From: Actinomyces lilanjuaniae
GTDB taxonomy: Bacteria > Actinomycetota > Actinomycetes > Actinomycetales > Actinomycetaceae
Direction of reading: 5' to 3'
Assembly: GCF_003606385.1 (NCBI RefSeq)
Contig: NZ_CP032514.1
Span: 1,302,001-1,366,000, forward strand
Length of the DNA: 64,000 bases
Shown here: in pieces, positions 35,535-44,010 of the stretch
Numbering within the stretch: position 1 is the stretch's first letter
Layout: every line of letters starts with the position of its first letter
The notes under the pieces: generated by a model
The model's input: the letters and a program-made list of their open reading frames with translations, nothing else
What the model was told of the DNA's origin: nothing
The model's database searches: none
Translations under genes and position numbers: made by a program

Positions 35535-36569
35535 TCACAGCACCTTCGCTGCCATCGCGAGGTTCGCGTTGGCCAGGACCGGCAGCGCGATGGCGTCCAC
35601 GTCCACGGACACGGTCCGTGGGGTGCGGGTGGCCCGGTCCAAGGACGCCACGATGCCGGGCTGCTGGTCGTCGCTGATCCCCATGGACGGCTCGGAGGCG
35701 GCCAGGGTCTGACCCCAGAAGGTCGCCCCCAGAGGGGTGGCACCCACGGAGGCCGCGTCCGGGGACACGGGTGGGGGCAGGAGCAGCAGCGTGTCCTCAG
35801 GCAGGACCCGCAGGGTCTGCCCGGCCCGCTGGGTGCGGCGGTCGTAGACCGTCAGCGGGGGCAGGCCCTCGGAGTCCAGGACCTGGTTGACCTGCTCCAT
35901 GGACGCCGCCCGGGTCGCCCCGTCCACCAGCCTGACCTGGAACTCCGAGGCGGAGCGGATGGCGCGGGCGATCCTGGAGGAGACCACCATCGCGCCGGGA
36001 CGTTCGCCGTTGAGGTCACCGTAGGCGTCAGCCCAGGCGATCAGGTCATCCAGGACCTTCGCGTCCGGGTCGGTCCACACGGTGGCCGCCGTGACGCTCA
36101 TGGACGGGTCACGCCCGAAGTCGTCCTCGGTGGCGAAGTTCGCCTGGTCGATGGTGGCCCTGCCGGTGGCCAGGACCGTGCCACGCATCCGCTCGGTACG
36201 GTCAGACACTCCCTGCACAGAGCGCAGGGCCTCCTTGAGGACCACGTTGCGCAGCGCGTCGTCACTGGCTCCACGGGACCGCAGCTGGAGGTACTCCGAG
36301 ACGGGCTTGACCGAGCCGATAGCAGGCAGCTCGATCACCACACGCCCAGCGGCCCCGGCCGACAGCACCTCCGGCTCGGCGTCGTAGGCACGGTAGGAGG
36401 CCTCGTCCACCAGGCCCGCCTCACCCCTGGCGAAGCGCACCACGATATCGGCCACCTGCGTGTTGGGCAGGAAGGAGGCCAGCAGGCCCTTGGCCCGCTC
36501 TCTCTCCTCAAAGGCCTCGCGCACGAACCCGGTCAGCTCGGCGGGCTCGATCAGGTCGGTCCACAGCAT
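35535..36569 (-). CDS. Major capsid protein, lambda gpE family
   Basis: 344 aa. The N-terminus MLWTDLIEPAELTGFVREAFEE and the body (VEYxPA-type GEAGLVDEASYRAYDAEPEVLS, LPAIGSVKPVSEYLQLR, MVVSSRIARAIRSASEF, ATFWGQTLAASEPSMG) match the phage major capsid protein E family. The length is the family norm. Its partner decoration protein is encoded immediately upstream, 4 bases away, and the scaffold before that. Confidence 0.88.
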   Translation of the reverse strand: MLWTDLIEPAELTGFVREAFEERERAKGLLASFLPNTQVADIVVRFARGEAGLVDEASYRAYDAEPEVLSAGAAGRVVIELPAIGSVKPVSEYLQLRSRGASDDALRNVVLKEALRSVQGVSDRTERMRGTVLATGRATIDQANFATEDDFGRDPSMSVTAATVWTDPDAKVLDDLIAWADAYGDLNGERPGAMVVSSRIARAIRSASEFQVRLVDGATRAASMEQVNQVLDSEGLPPLTVYDRRTQRAGQTLRVLPEDTLLLLPPPVSPDAASVGATPLGATFWGQTLAASEPSMGISDDQQPGIVASLDRATRTPRTVSVDVDAIALPVLANANLAMAAKVL

Positions 36570-36572
36570 GTC

Positions 36573-36944
36573 TCAGGCCTCCCTCGGTACGTAGGTGCAG
36601 GCGGTCGCGTCCCTGTCTGGCGCAGGCACCTCGAAGGCGGCGTCAGGGAGACGGCCGACCACGACGCGGACACGGTCCACCAGCGGAGCCGCCACACGGC
36701 CCCGGTCAGCGGGCTGGTCAGTCAGCAGGAACCCCGCCAGCGCCTCGGCGGCGGCGGGGTCCCAGGGGACGGTCCGCCCGTCCCGGTGGGCCAGGGCGGT
36801 GCCGGAGGGGATCACCCCGTCCTTCGCCTGGGCTGTGAAGTCCGCAGGGTCGAGGGTGACCGTGCGGGCGGCGTCAGTACCGTGCAGCGACCCGAGCCAG
36901 GTCTGGTCGCCCGGGGAGAACGCCTCGGTCCTCATCTTGGGCAC
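36573..36944 (-). CDS. Head decoration protein (lambda gpD-like)
   Basis: 123 aa, MPKMRTEAFSPGDQTWLGSLHG. The pattern DGVIPSGTALAHRDGRTVPWDP followed by GFLLTDQP is the capsid-stabilising decoration protein signature (gain of a trimer on the shell). Its position between scaffold and major capsid genes agrees. Confidence 0.8.
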   Translation of the reverse strand: MPKMRTEAFSPGDQTWLGSLHGTDAARTVTLDPADFTAQAKDGVIPSGTALAHRDGRTVPWDPAAAEALAGFLLTDQPADRGRVAAPLVDRVRVVVGRLPDAAFEVPAPDRDATACTYVPREA

Positions 36945-36978
36945 GATGAGCTCCTTTCAGGAGATACGTGGTTGGGTG

Positions 36979-37563
36979 TCAGGAGCCGCTCCCGCCCCTG
37001 CGGGAGAAGTGCTCGGTGAACCATGCGCGCCCCGCCTCCAGGCCGCCCCCGCGTCCGCCAGCGGCACCCGCGTCCCGCCCCCTGGGCGTGGTGGCGCCAG
37101 GCCCCAGCGGGGCCTGCCCACGGGTGGAGTCCCGCCAGGCGAGCAGGGCGTCAGCGGCCGCCTCGACGGCCTCACGGTCAGTCCCGGCCAGGAACTGGGA
37201 GGGGACGCCCTTGGCGGCGGCGACCTCCGAGCGCATCGCCGTGGCCTCAGCAGCCTCGGCACGTGCCTGCGCGTCCCGGGCCGCCTCCTCAGCCTGCTCG
37301 GCAGCACCGGCCTTGCGGCGCAGGTCCTCGTAGTCGGAGTACTTGGCCCTCTCCCGGGCCAGACGCTCCCCGATGATCCTGTCCAGCTCAGCCTGCGACG
37401 ACGGCGGCACGAACCCACCATCCTGAGGACTGTGAGCGGCTGCCCCGTCCCCGGTGGTGTCCCCGCCAGGACCCTGAGATGGCGCCGGGGCAGCAGCCCC
37501 GGCAGCGTCCCCGTCACCGGTAAGGAACCTGAGGAGCCGCGAGCGCGAGCGCGTGGTGTGCAT
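36979..37563 (-). CDS. Capsid scaffolding protein
   Basis: 194 aa from ATG 37563; the upstream open frame has no ribosome site. The first 60 residues are Gly/Ala/Pro-rich. A charged coiled coil follows (ELDRIIGERLARERAKYSDYEDLRRKAGAAEQAEEAARDAQ), then a helical region and a basic tail (AWFTEHFSRRGGSGS). This is the standard layout of actinophage scaffold proteins. The coiled coil start resembles the common FSQxELDRIIxxRLARER motif. In the mRNA it is preceded by two structured RNA repeats. Confidence 0.8.
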   Translation of the reverse strand: MHTTRSRSRLLRFLTGDGDAAGAAAPAPSQGPGGDTTGDGAAAHSPQDGGFVPPSSQAELDRIIGERLARERAKYSDYEDLRRKAGAAEQAEEAARDAQARAEAAEATAMRSEVAAAKGVPSQFLAGTDREAVEAAADALLAWRDSTRGQAPLGPGATTPRGRDAGAAGGRGGGLEAGRAWFTEHFSRRGGSGS

Positions 37564-37688
37564 GGTCGTGTTCCTCCATGTGGAGTAGTAGGTGGTGGTC
37601 CGCGCGATGTGCCGCCGCGCGTAGGCGGAAGACTGGGTAGGCCGCACCCTTGGCCGGGAGCGCGCCCGAGGAGGTATCTTTGCGAGCA

Positions 37689-37759
37689 GAGGCAGGGGGA
37701 ACCCCGTGCAAGCCCCGAGATAACGGGCCGTCGGAACGCGCGGGCCTTACCCCCGCCTC
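37689..37759 (-). ncRNA. Structured RNA element, copy A (71 nt)
   Basis: Second of two tandem copies in the direction of the structural operon. It is a long hairpin: P1 (10 bp, GAGGCGGGGG with CCCCCUGCCUC, one G-U), internal loop UAAGG, P2, asymmetric loop with UUCCGACG, P3, apical loop GUUAUCUCG. Compared with copy B, base pairs change together at positions 21/52, 33/47 and 35/45, while loop sequences stay constant. The sense strand is inferred from the operon and is not proven. Confidence 0.65.
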
Positions 37760-37795
37760 CTGTTGTCTGCGGCCCACCTGGTACACTGGGAGCCA

Positions 37796-37866
37796 GAGGC
37801 GGGGGGAACCCCGAACGAGTCTTGAGATAATAGACCGTCGGAAAGTTCGGGCCTTACCCCCGCCTC
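37796..37866 (-). ncRNA. Structured RNA element, copy B (71 nt)
   Basis: First copy downstream of the MuF gene; its outer stem begins at the base after the stop codon. It has the same length and fold as copy A: P1 fully paired, P2 CCCGAAC with GUUCGGG, P3 G-U-C-U with A-G-A-C, apical loop AUUAUCUCA. The copies start 107 bases apart. The linker and flanks (37564-37688 and 37760-37795) show no gene, only the scaffold ribosome site region. Confidence 0.65.
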
Positions 37867-39144
37867 TTACCGTGCCCGCAGGTGGATCTCCGTCAGCTCG
37901 CCAGCGCCCATGACCCACAGCCTGGCGACAGCACTGTCCGGCTGGCGGATGTTGTACTGCTCCAGCTGTGCCCGCAGCCTCGGCGTGAGCCGGTAGGGGC
38001 CGATGTCGATCACGAAGGCATCCTTGACGACCCCCTGCTCTGCGGCCTTACGGACAGCGGGCTGGATACGCTGACGGATGCTCTTGTAGCTCGTCGTCGT
38101 CGCCTTGAGCTCGGTGGTGATGCCGCCGTTGGTGACCCAGACAAAGTCGTTGGTGGGCAGGCGCCCCCGTCCGGGGACGTAGGGCGCGCGTGATATCCAC
38201 TGGACCCGTTCACCGAGCACCTCCATGGACTCCAGGAACTCGATCTCGTGGGGGAACAGCGCCTCTCCGGAGGTGTCCGAGGCCAGGGCCGCCTGGCGGG
38301 CCGCCCACTGGGCCTCGTCAGCCCCACCACGACGACGGGTGGTTCGCTCGGCCTTCCCGACACGGGACTGACCAGTCCCGCTGGTGCCCTGGGCACTGTC
38401 AGCCGCGCTGGGTACACTGGCTGATGTCGTGGTGGTCCGACGGGCCGCAGCGTCCGCCGCGCGCGTGGAGCGCACGTGGTCACGCCACTGGCCCAGCGTC
38501 ACCACCCCGGAAGGCGACTGCGCAGCCAGCCGCTGCCACTGCTCGTGGAGCCCGGCCACGACCGGGGGCACGTCAGCGGGGGAGAGGACCTCCCGGGCCT
38601 GGCAGTGGCAGGAGTCGTGGTAGGACTGACCTGCACGCGCCCTCGACGCCGACGTCGCGCGCACCGCCGTGTCCCTGGCGTAGACGGCGCCACGGCTGGC
38701 CAGCATGAGGCAGAACGCGCACGCCCCCGGCCTGGGGACCCTGGCGAAGGCCGTTCCCGCCCGGGCCGTGGACTCATACACCGTCTGCCTCTGAGCCCCG
38801 CGCACCAGCCGGTCCACCGACACCGCAGCACGCCTGGCCGGGTCAGACCCGGCCAGCGCGTACCCGGCGACCCCGGAGGACTGGGCCAGGCCGATGACGT
38901 CAACCATCTGCGGGGCGGGCAGGTCGAGGCGGCCCGCAGCGGCCCGGGTGGTGGTGAGCGTGTCCACGGTGGCGGCCGAGGCGGCGCGCCCGTACTCGGC
39001 CTGGAGCGCCTGGATGAGGTGCGCCAGCTCGGTGCGGGTCATCAGCGGGCGGGTCTCGAAGGCGGTCAGGAGCGCCTGGACGGCTCTGGCGGACAGCTCA
39101 CTGGTGGAGAAGCGCAGCGCCTCCCACGGGTCCAGCGCCACCAC
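37867..39144 (-). CDS. MuF-type capsid protein with C-terminal CdiA-tRNase-like domain
   Basis: 425 aa. The N-terminal two thirds is a minor head/MuF protein with the family cysteines (PRPGACAFCLMLASRGAVYARD and YHDSCHCQAREVL). After a Ser/Thr/Arg linker (about 245-290) a separate domain of about 130 residues begins near FPHEIEFLESMEVLGERV. It contains TNDFVWVTNGGITTELKATT, YKSIRQRIQPAVRKA and DAFVIDIGPYRLT, matching the layout of the CdiA C-terminal tRNase/BECR nuclease group (Glu-Leu-Lys core). MuF proteins are packaged inside capsids, and such fusions are known polymorphic toxins. No immunity gene is recognised next to it. It starts 2 bases after the portal gene. Confidence 0.75.
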   Translation of the reverse strand: MVALDPWEALRFSTSELSARAVQALLTAFETRPLMTRTELAHLIQALQAEYGRAASAATVDTLTTTRAAAGRLDLPAPQMVDVIGLAQSSGVAGYALAGSDPARRAAVSVDRLVRGAQRQTVYESTARAGTAFARVPRPGACAFCLMLASRGAVYARDTAVRATSASRARAGQSYHDSCHCQAREVLSPADVPPVVAGLHEQWQRLAAQSPSGVVTLGQWRDHVRSTRAADAAARRTTTTSASVPSAADSAQGTSGTGQSRVGKAERTTRRRGGADEAQWAARQAALASDTSGEALFPHEIEFLESMEVLGERVQWISRAPYVPGRGRLPTNDFVWVTNGGITTELKATTTSYKSIRQRIQPAVRKAAEQGVVKDAFVIDIGPYRLTPRLRAQLEQYNIRQPDSAVARLWVMGAGELTEIHLRAR

Positions 39145-39146
39145 CC

Positions 39147-40664
39147 CTACTCCTCACCACCGGTCGTGGAGGTGACGGCCTCAGCGTCGGTGCCCCGGTC
39201 CTCGACGATGTCTCGGGCGGTGGTGGACACCTGCGCGGCCCCCTCAGCCAGCGACTGGACCAGGGAGGTGGTACGGGCCTGGGCTGCCTCCACCATGAGG
39301 CGGGAGACGGTGGGCCGGTCGAAGCCGAGCAGCTCGTAGGTGACCTCGGACGTGGCGGGCAGGACCCCGGCAGAGACCAGCTCCATGACCGACTGGGCCT
39401 GGGACGCCCTGGTCGGGGTGGAGGGGTCATGCCACACGGGCCGCAGCCCTGCCATGTCGTCGGGCACCACGGTGGTGCCCCGGGCGGCCTGCACCGCGAG
39501 CGCGGCGACCTGCGCCCAGGCGTCGGTGAAGTCGTTCTGGGCGTCCTCGGCCACGGACACCAGGTCGGCCTCGGCGGCCTTGATCGCGTCGGCGGAGGCG
39601 GGGTTGTCCTGGACGATGCCGAGGTAGTTCAGGGGGATCGACGTCTCGGAGGCGAACATCGTGGCTACGGCACGCAGCTCACCGGTGTGGGGCTCCATGG
39701 ACCCCTGGGTGAACTGCCCCGCGACCGGGTTGACCTCGGAGACCTCTCCGGTGGTCTCGTTCCTGGTGGGGCGGGAGGCGACCAGCAGGTGGCCGATGAC
39801 GGCCTCCCACCCCGGCCTGAGCTCGCCCGCCTCGTCCTCGAAGGCCTCCATGTCCGCGCCCAGCAGGTAGCGCTGGGGCGCGGAGAAGAACTCCGAGGCG
39901 ACCTCCAGGCGCAGCAGGGTGCGTGCGGCGTGGTCGGTCAGGCGCATCACCGGGCGGGTGATCCGCGAGGTGCCGAAGGGGCGGCCCGGCGTGGGGGCGT
40001 AAGCGAGGGCGACCACGGGCACGCGGCCGAAGGCGTGCCACAGGCGCTCTGCCCGCCACGGGGCCGTCGTGGAGTCCCGGGTGACCTCCACCCTGGACTC
40101 CGCCGTCCACCACGACATGCCCAGGACGCCCCCGTACTCGTTGCGCTCGTCAACGGTGAGCGCGTACTCCAGGCAGTGGCGGCGCTGGTCCCACAGGCCC
40201 GACGCGTCGGTGGCCGTGTAGGGCGTCAGCACGGCGGCGGGCTCGCCCCGGGAGGCGTCCCCGGCAGTGACCGCCACGAAGCACACCCCGTCACGCAGGG
40301 CGGCGGTGTGGACCTGGCGGGCGCCCACGGCCCAGGCGTTAGCGTCCAGGACGTCCTGCACCTCGGTGACAAGACCACCCTGCCCCGGCACCGCGAACCC
40401 ACGCAGGCGCAGGCGGCGGGCCACCGTGTTGACGGCCTTGGCGGGCCACCCCACCACAGGCATGAGGGCCTCCAGGTCCTCAGGCACCGCGATCCCGATG
40501 TTGCGGGCCACCTCCTCGCCCTCGTAGTAGCGGCGGCGCAGCCGGTTACGGCGGCCACGGTCGATGAGACGACGCACCACCAGCCGGAACGCCTCCGCCT
40601 CCTCACCCAGGACAGCGGACACGGCCTCGTGGCGGGAGGGGTCAGTCATCCAGGAAAGAGTCAC
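39147..40664 (-). CDS. Portal protein (SPP1 gp6-like)
   Basis: 505 aa from GTG 40664, which overlaps the terminase stop (GTGA); an ATG at 40649 is possible. Forms the dodecameric DNA-entry ring of the capsid. Visible features are the N-terminal YYEGEEVARNIGIAVPEDLEAL, WPAKAVNTVARRLRLRGF, the central FGTSRITRPVMRLTDHAARTLLRLEVASEFFSAPQRYLLG, and NYLGIVQDNPASADAIKAAEADLVSVAEDAQ, a segment diagnostic of actinophage portals. The C-terminus is acidic. Confidence 0.9.
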   Translation of the reverse strand: MTLSWMTDPSRHEAVSAVLGEEAEAFRLVVRRLIDRGRRNRLRRRYYEGEEVARNIGIAVPEDLEALMPVVGWPAKAVNTVARRLRLRGFAVPGQGGLVTEVQDVLDANAWAVGARQVHTAALRDGVCFVAVTAGDASRGEPAAVLTPYTATDASGLWDQRRHCLEYALTVDERNEYGGVLGMSWWTAESRVEVTRDSTTAPWRAERLWHAFGRVPVVALAYAPTPGRPFGTSRITRPVMRLTDHAARTLLRLEVASEFFSAPQRYLLGADMEAFEDEAGELRPGWEAVIGHLLVASRPTRNETTGEVSEVNPVAGQFTQGSMEPHTGELRAVATMFASETSIPLNYLGIVQDNPASADAIKAAEADLVSVAEDAQNDFTDAWAQVAALAVQAARGTTVVPDDMAGLRPVWHDPSTPTRASQAQSVMELVSAGVLPATSEVTYELLGFDRPTVSRLMVEAAQARTTSLVQSLAEGAAQVSTTARDIVEDRGTDAEAVTSTTGGEE

Positions 40665-42437
40665 CTGAGCACACCTACCTTCCTGCGCCTGCGCGGCCGT
40701 GTCGCGGCCACCTTCCCGGAGTCCAGGGCGATCTTGGCGCCCAGCCGGGCACCGACCATGCACACGGCAAGGTCTACCAGCCTGTCAGAGTCCCGGCTGG
40801 CCTTCCCCAACGAGTACCCCCACTGGTTGGGCCGCCGCCTGGCGTTGTGGACATGGACCCGCAGCGCCGGGTGGCCGTCGTGGGGAAACGGCGTCCCCTC
40901 CTCAGCCGAGTCGATGTCCAGGGCAGTACGCATCGCCATGTCCGTGAACGCCTGGTTGCGCCTCACACCACCGGAGGCGCTCATCCGCATGTCGAACAGG
41001 ACCGCGCTGCCACCGGCCCCCGGGGTGGCCCACACCGGCAGGACACGCCGGAAGTCGCGGTGCCACCCCTCGATCGCCTCACCCCAGTAAAGCGCCTCGG
41101 TGGAGTCGTCCCGCGAGGGGGAGGGGTCCACACCGAACCACACCACCCGGTAGTCGCCCATCGCCCTGCGCACCGCCGCGTCCACCTCACCCCGGGGCGC
41201 CAACCACCCCGGCCACGGTGGCCGTGAGGCCGCTGCCACACCCCCAGGGTGAACACGTAGCCGTCAGACAGGCGGCACCCGACCAGCCCAGTCGCGTCCT
41301 CCGACTTCGAGCAGTCCAGGAACATCGCGACCCGGTCCTCCGGCCCCACGACCCGGGGGAGGACAGCGCGTCGAACCGGGCGGGGTCCACCCACGCGTCC
41401 TCAGCAGCCGCCAGCACGTTAAGGTAGAAGCGCATCGTGTCAGCCACCGACGTGCGCGTGTCCAGCACCTCGTCCCCCAGGCGACCCAGGTCCGCCCACG
41501 GGGCGTCGCCGTAGGCCGCCGCCAGGCCCGCCGTCCGCGACCCTTCGTCATAGAGGTCCGTGTCAGGCGGCGCCTCAATGCTGTCGTAGAGGATGTCCCG
41601 GCGCGGCGCCCCCGGACGCTGCTGGGCCTGCCACGCCAGGAACGACTGCTCCGCGACACTGTCCTGGCCAGGCTGGTGGGCGTTGGTCAGCTCCACCACC
41701 CTCGCGTACACGTACCCGGGGCTCTTGGCCACGTTGCGCCGGGCCACGGCCGCCACCCTGTGGCCTCCACTGGCCTCGGTCATGTGGTGGGACTCGTTGA
41801 GGATCACCGCCGTCGCCGGGGCACCCTCCATCGTCCTCTCCGAGGCCGTCAGAAGCTCGATACGCCCCGTCGCCGTCACCGTACGCGTCAGCCCAGGGTC
41901 CAGCGCGTAGTCCTCCGCGAGCGCGTCAGAGACCATGTCGTTGGCGACCTGGAGCACCTCTCCGGCCTGCGTCAGCGAGTTCGCCGCTATCTGCACCTTG
42001 GAGCGGCCGCGCTCCACGCCCACGGGCTGGCCCGATGAGTCGAGGCCGTCAAGCTGGACAGGGCCGCACGCCTCGATCCACGCCAGGGCCGCAGCCAGAG
42101 GGTCCTTGCCCGTGCCCTTGGCCCCCCGCTTTACAGCTGAACGGTAGACCATGCGCCCGGTGGCTGGGTCTACCGCGTACCACAGGTACAGGAACCTCTT
42201 CTGCCCCACCGTGAAGGCCCACGGCTCGCCAGTGATCGGGTGGACCAGGTAGTCCTGCGCCCAGGCGATCACCTGCGGCCCCAGGGTAGGCGGCAGCAGG
42301 GCGAGCCGCTCCTCGCTGTTCCACGGCAGGGCCGGGTCACCAGGCCAGGGGATGGTCAGCCACGCACCCGTGGCCTCGTCCACCCAGTAGCCGGGCAGCA
42401 GGTCAGGTGAGTCAGGTGAAGTCGCTGCGGGCATCAC
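40661..42437 (-). CDS. Terminase large subunit, frame interrupted twice
   Basis: DNA-packaging ATPase/nuclease, about 590 residues. The ATPase half has FTVGQKRFLYLWYAVDP, a Walker A-like VKRGAKGTGKDPLAAALA, and Walker B AVILNESHHM. The nuclease half includes AMFLDCSKSEDATGLVGCRLSDG and ends with WGYSLGKASRDSDRLVDLAVCMVGARLGA. The frame breaks at the G run 41355-41359 and at the C run 41207-41210. One added base at each joins the three segments (ALSSPRVVGPEDRV and GRGWLAPRGEVD). It follows the small subunit with a short overlap. Confidence 0.88.
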
Positions 42438-42984
42438 GGATACGGGTCACAGTAGCCCGGGGCGCGTCCTGAGCAGGAGCGGGTGCGACCTCCCACCGCA
42501 GGCGCAGCATCGACCACGGGTTGAGCCCCAGGCGGTCGGCGTAGGCCAGGGCCGCCTTGGCCGCCCTGGCGTCCCCGAGCTCAGCCAGCGCCTTCAGCCG
42601 ACAGTACTGGGCGACCTCACGCGTCCACCTCGACCTCTCCCACTGGACAGCCATCGGTGTCCTCCACGCCTCGCGCCAGACACGGCGCTCCAGCCGGGAG
42701 GCCTCCTCGCACTCCGCGCCGACCTGGACCGCCCGAGCCCTGGCCCGGGCCGCACGGTCCACCAGCCGGTTACGACGCCTCCCGTCACCCTCCTCAGCCG
42801 CCTGGGCCTCCAGCAGGTCCGCCTGCTCGTCCCAGTAGGCGACCAGGGAGCGGCGCGGGTCCGCCGGGAGAGGCCACGCAGGCGCCTTGCCCTGCCTCCC
42901 CTCCGCAGGCAGCTGCACCATCGCGAAGGTCGCGTTGCGCCGCGCCCGGGCCGAGGGGTGCTTGGGGACAGGACCGGACGGCAT
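42412..42984 (-). CDS. Terminase small subunit-like protein
   Basis: 190 aa from ATG 42984 (MPSGPVPKHPSARARRN). It is basic and helical (LVAYWDEQADLLEAQAAEEGDGRRRNRLVDRAARARARAVQ), with LNPWSMLRLRWEVA near the end. This fits the DNA-recognition subunit preceding the large terminase in actinophages; the PKHPSARARRN opening is common there. It overlaps the large subunit start by 26 bases. Bases 42985-43198 upstream hold no gene and could contain the packaging (cos) site. Confidence 0.75.
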   Translation of the reverse strand: MPSGPVPKHPSARARRNATFAMVQLPAEGRQGKAPAWPLPADPRRSLVAYWDEQADLLEAQAAEEGDGRRRNRLVDRAARARARAVQVGAECEEASRLERRVWREAWRTPMAVQWERSRWTREVAQYCRLKALAELGDARAAKAALAYADRLGLNPWSMLRLRWEVAPAPAQDAPRATVTRIRDARSDFT

Positions 42985-43198
42985 CACCCACCCCCACCAT
43001 GACAATCATCGGTACAAAACCGGGAAACGACCAGGAATACAGCAGTAGTAAATCGGGTGAACTAGTGCCACCCAGAACGACGGAACCCGTACACAGCCCG
43101 AGGCCCTATGCCGGTCGTAGCCGGGAAGGTGGGGGTGGAGGGGGGTGCCCCGCCCCTGTCCGGGTGCAGTCCCGAGATGCCAGAGCCCTGGGAGGCCG

Positions 43199-43504
43199 TC
43201 ACACCGCGCCCGGATGAGGCGGCACCGGCCGCAGCCGCGACCGTCGCGCGCGACCACGAGCAGCCTCCTCGCGAGTCTTGCGACCATGGCACGAGGCGCA
43301 CACCGCCTGCCCGTTGGCCACGTCCAAGGGCTCACCGCCCTCAGCCACCGCTGTCACGTGGTCAGCCGCCGACGCCCGACGCTGGCAGCCGTCAAGCCGA
43401 AGCTGGCAGACGAACCGGTCACGCCGAAGCACCGCCGCAGCCCAGCGCCTGTGCTCAGCAGACGACGTCCGCGACCACCCGCGTGCCCACGCCACAGCCA
43501 CCAC
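43199..43504 (-). CDS. HNH endonuclease next to terminase
   Basis: 101 aa. The HNH motif is seen as ASAADHVTAVAEGGEPLDVANGQAVCASCHGRKTREEA, with a preceding Cys (FVCQLRLDGC), giving the usual zinc pair. HNH proteins adjacent to the terminase genes assist cos cleavage in packaging by HK97-like phages. The protein ends in a basic tail. Confidence 0.85.
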   Translation of the reverse strand: MVAVAWARGWSRTSSAEHRRWAAAVLRRDRFVCQLRLDGCQRRASAADHVTAVAEGGEPLDVANGQAVCASCHGRKTREEAARGRARRSRLRPVPPHPGAV

Positions 43505-43588
43505 CCCCGGACGAGAAGGCCCCCGTACCAGGCGGGCAGCGGAGGAACCACAAGCCCGACGCCCGTCGTGGCTGCGGGCACACGTGTG

Positions 43589-43867
43589 CTACTGGCGGCA
43601 ATCTTGCACCATCCTCGAACGGGTGTCCACCCCAGCCAACACCACCGGCGCGTCGCCACGACGAGAGCACCGACGACGAGCAGCGAGGAACCCAGCAGCC
43701 TCTGCCGACAGGACGTCGTCCCAGGCCACCCACGCCTCCCGGCCCACACGGTGACGACGCACCCGGCCGCGCCGCACCCACGAGTCCAGCGTGGACCGCG
43801 ACAGCCCGGGCAGCCGCCCCACCGCCACGGACGCCCGCACCCACTCAACACCCTCCGGGTCGATCAC
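43589..43867 (-). CDS. Small helix-turn-helix DNA-binding protein
   Basis: 92 aa, GTG start at 43867 (MIDPEGVEWVRASVAVGRLPGLSRSTLDSWVRRGRVRRHRVG). The region GLSRSTLDSWVRRGRVRRHRVGREAWVAWDDV is a MerR/excisionase-like winged helix with the wing signature. It probably regulates transcription or assists packaging; it sits upstream of the HNH gene on the late operon side. Confidence 0.65.
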   Translation of the reverse strand: MIDPEGVEWVRASVAVGRLPGLSRSTLDSWVRRGRVRRHRVGREAWVAWDDVLSAEAAGFLAARRRCSRRGDAPVVLAGVDTRSRMVQDCRQ

Positions 43868-43897
43868 ACCCCCACCCCCGCGACAGGGGTACCCAAT

Positions 43898-44010
43898 CCG
43901 AGGGGGGCGGCCTCAACGAGGGGGGTACCTGAAGCAGGGGGACCCGAGCCGAGGGGGCGCCCGAAGCAGGGGGTGTCCCAGGCGAGGGGGCCGACTCAAC
44001 CACGGGGGCA
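43898..44010. repeat. Imperfect tandem repeats in the 3' end of a cysteine-rich gene
   Basis: Units of about 17-20 bases built on CGAGGGGG or GCAGGGGG recur about six times. Translated on the minus strand they give PPRLGHPLLRAPPRLGSP-like repeats. Confidence 0.5.

Noticed and set aside
37689..37866. Known self-cleaving ribozyme (hammerhead, twister or HDV-like)
   Set aside because: The conserved cores of these ribozymes could not be matched on either strand; the element is better described as an imperfect hairpin with conserved internal loops.
39429..41090. 553-codon plus-strand open frame opposite the portal gene
   Set aside because: Antisense to a clearly identified portal protein; composition is that of a high-GC shadow frame.
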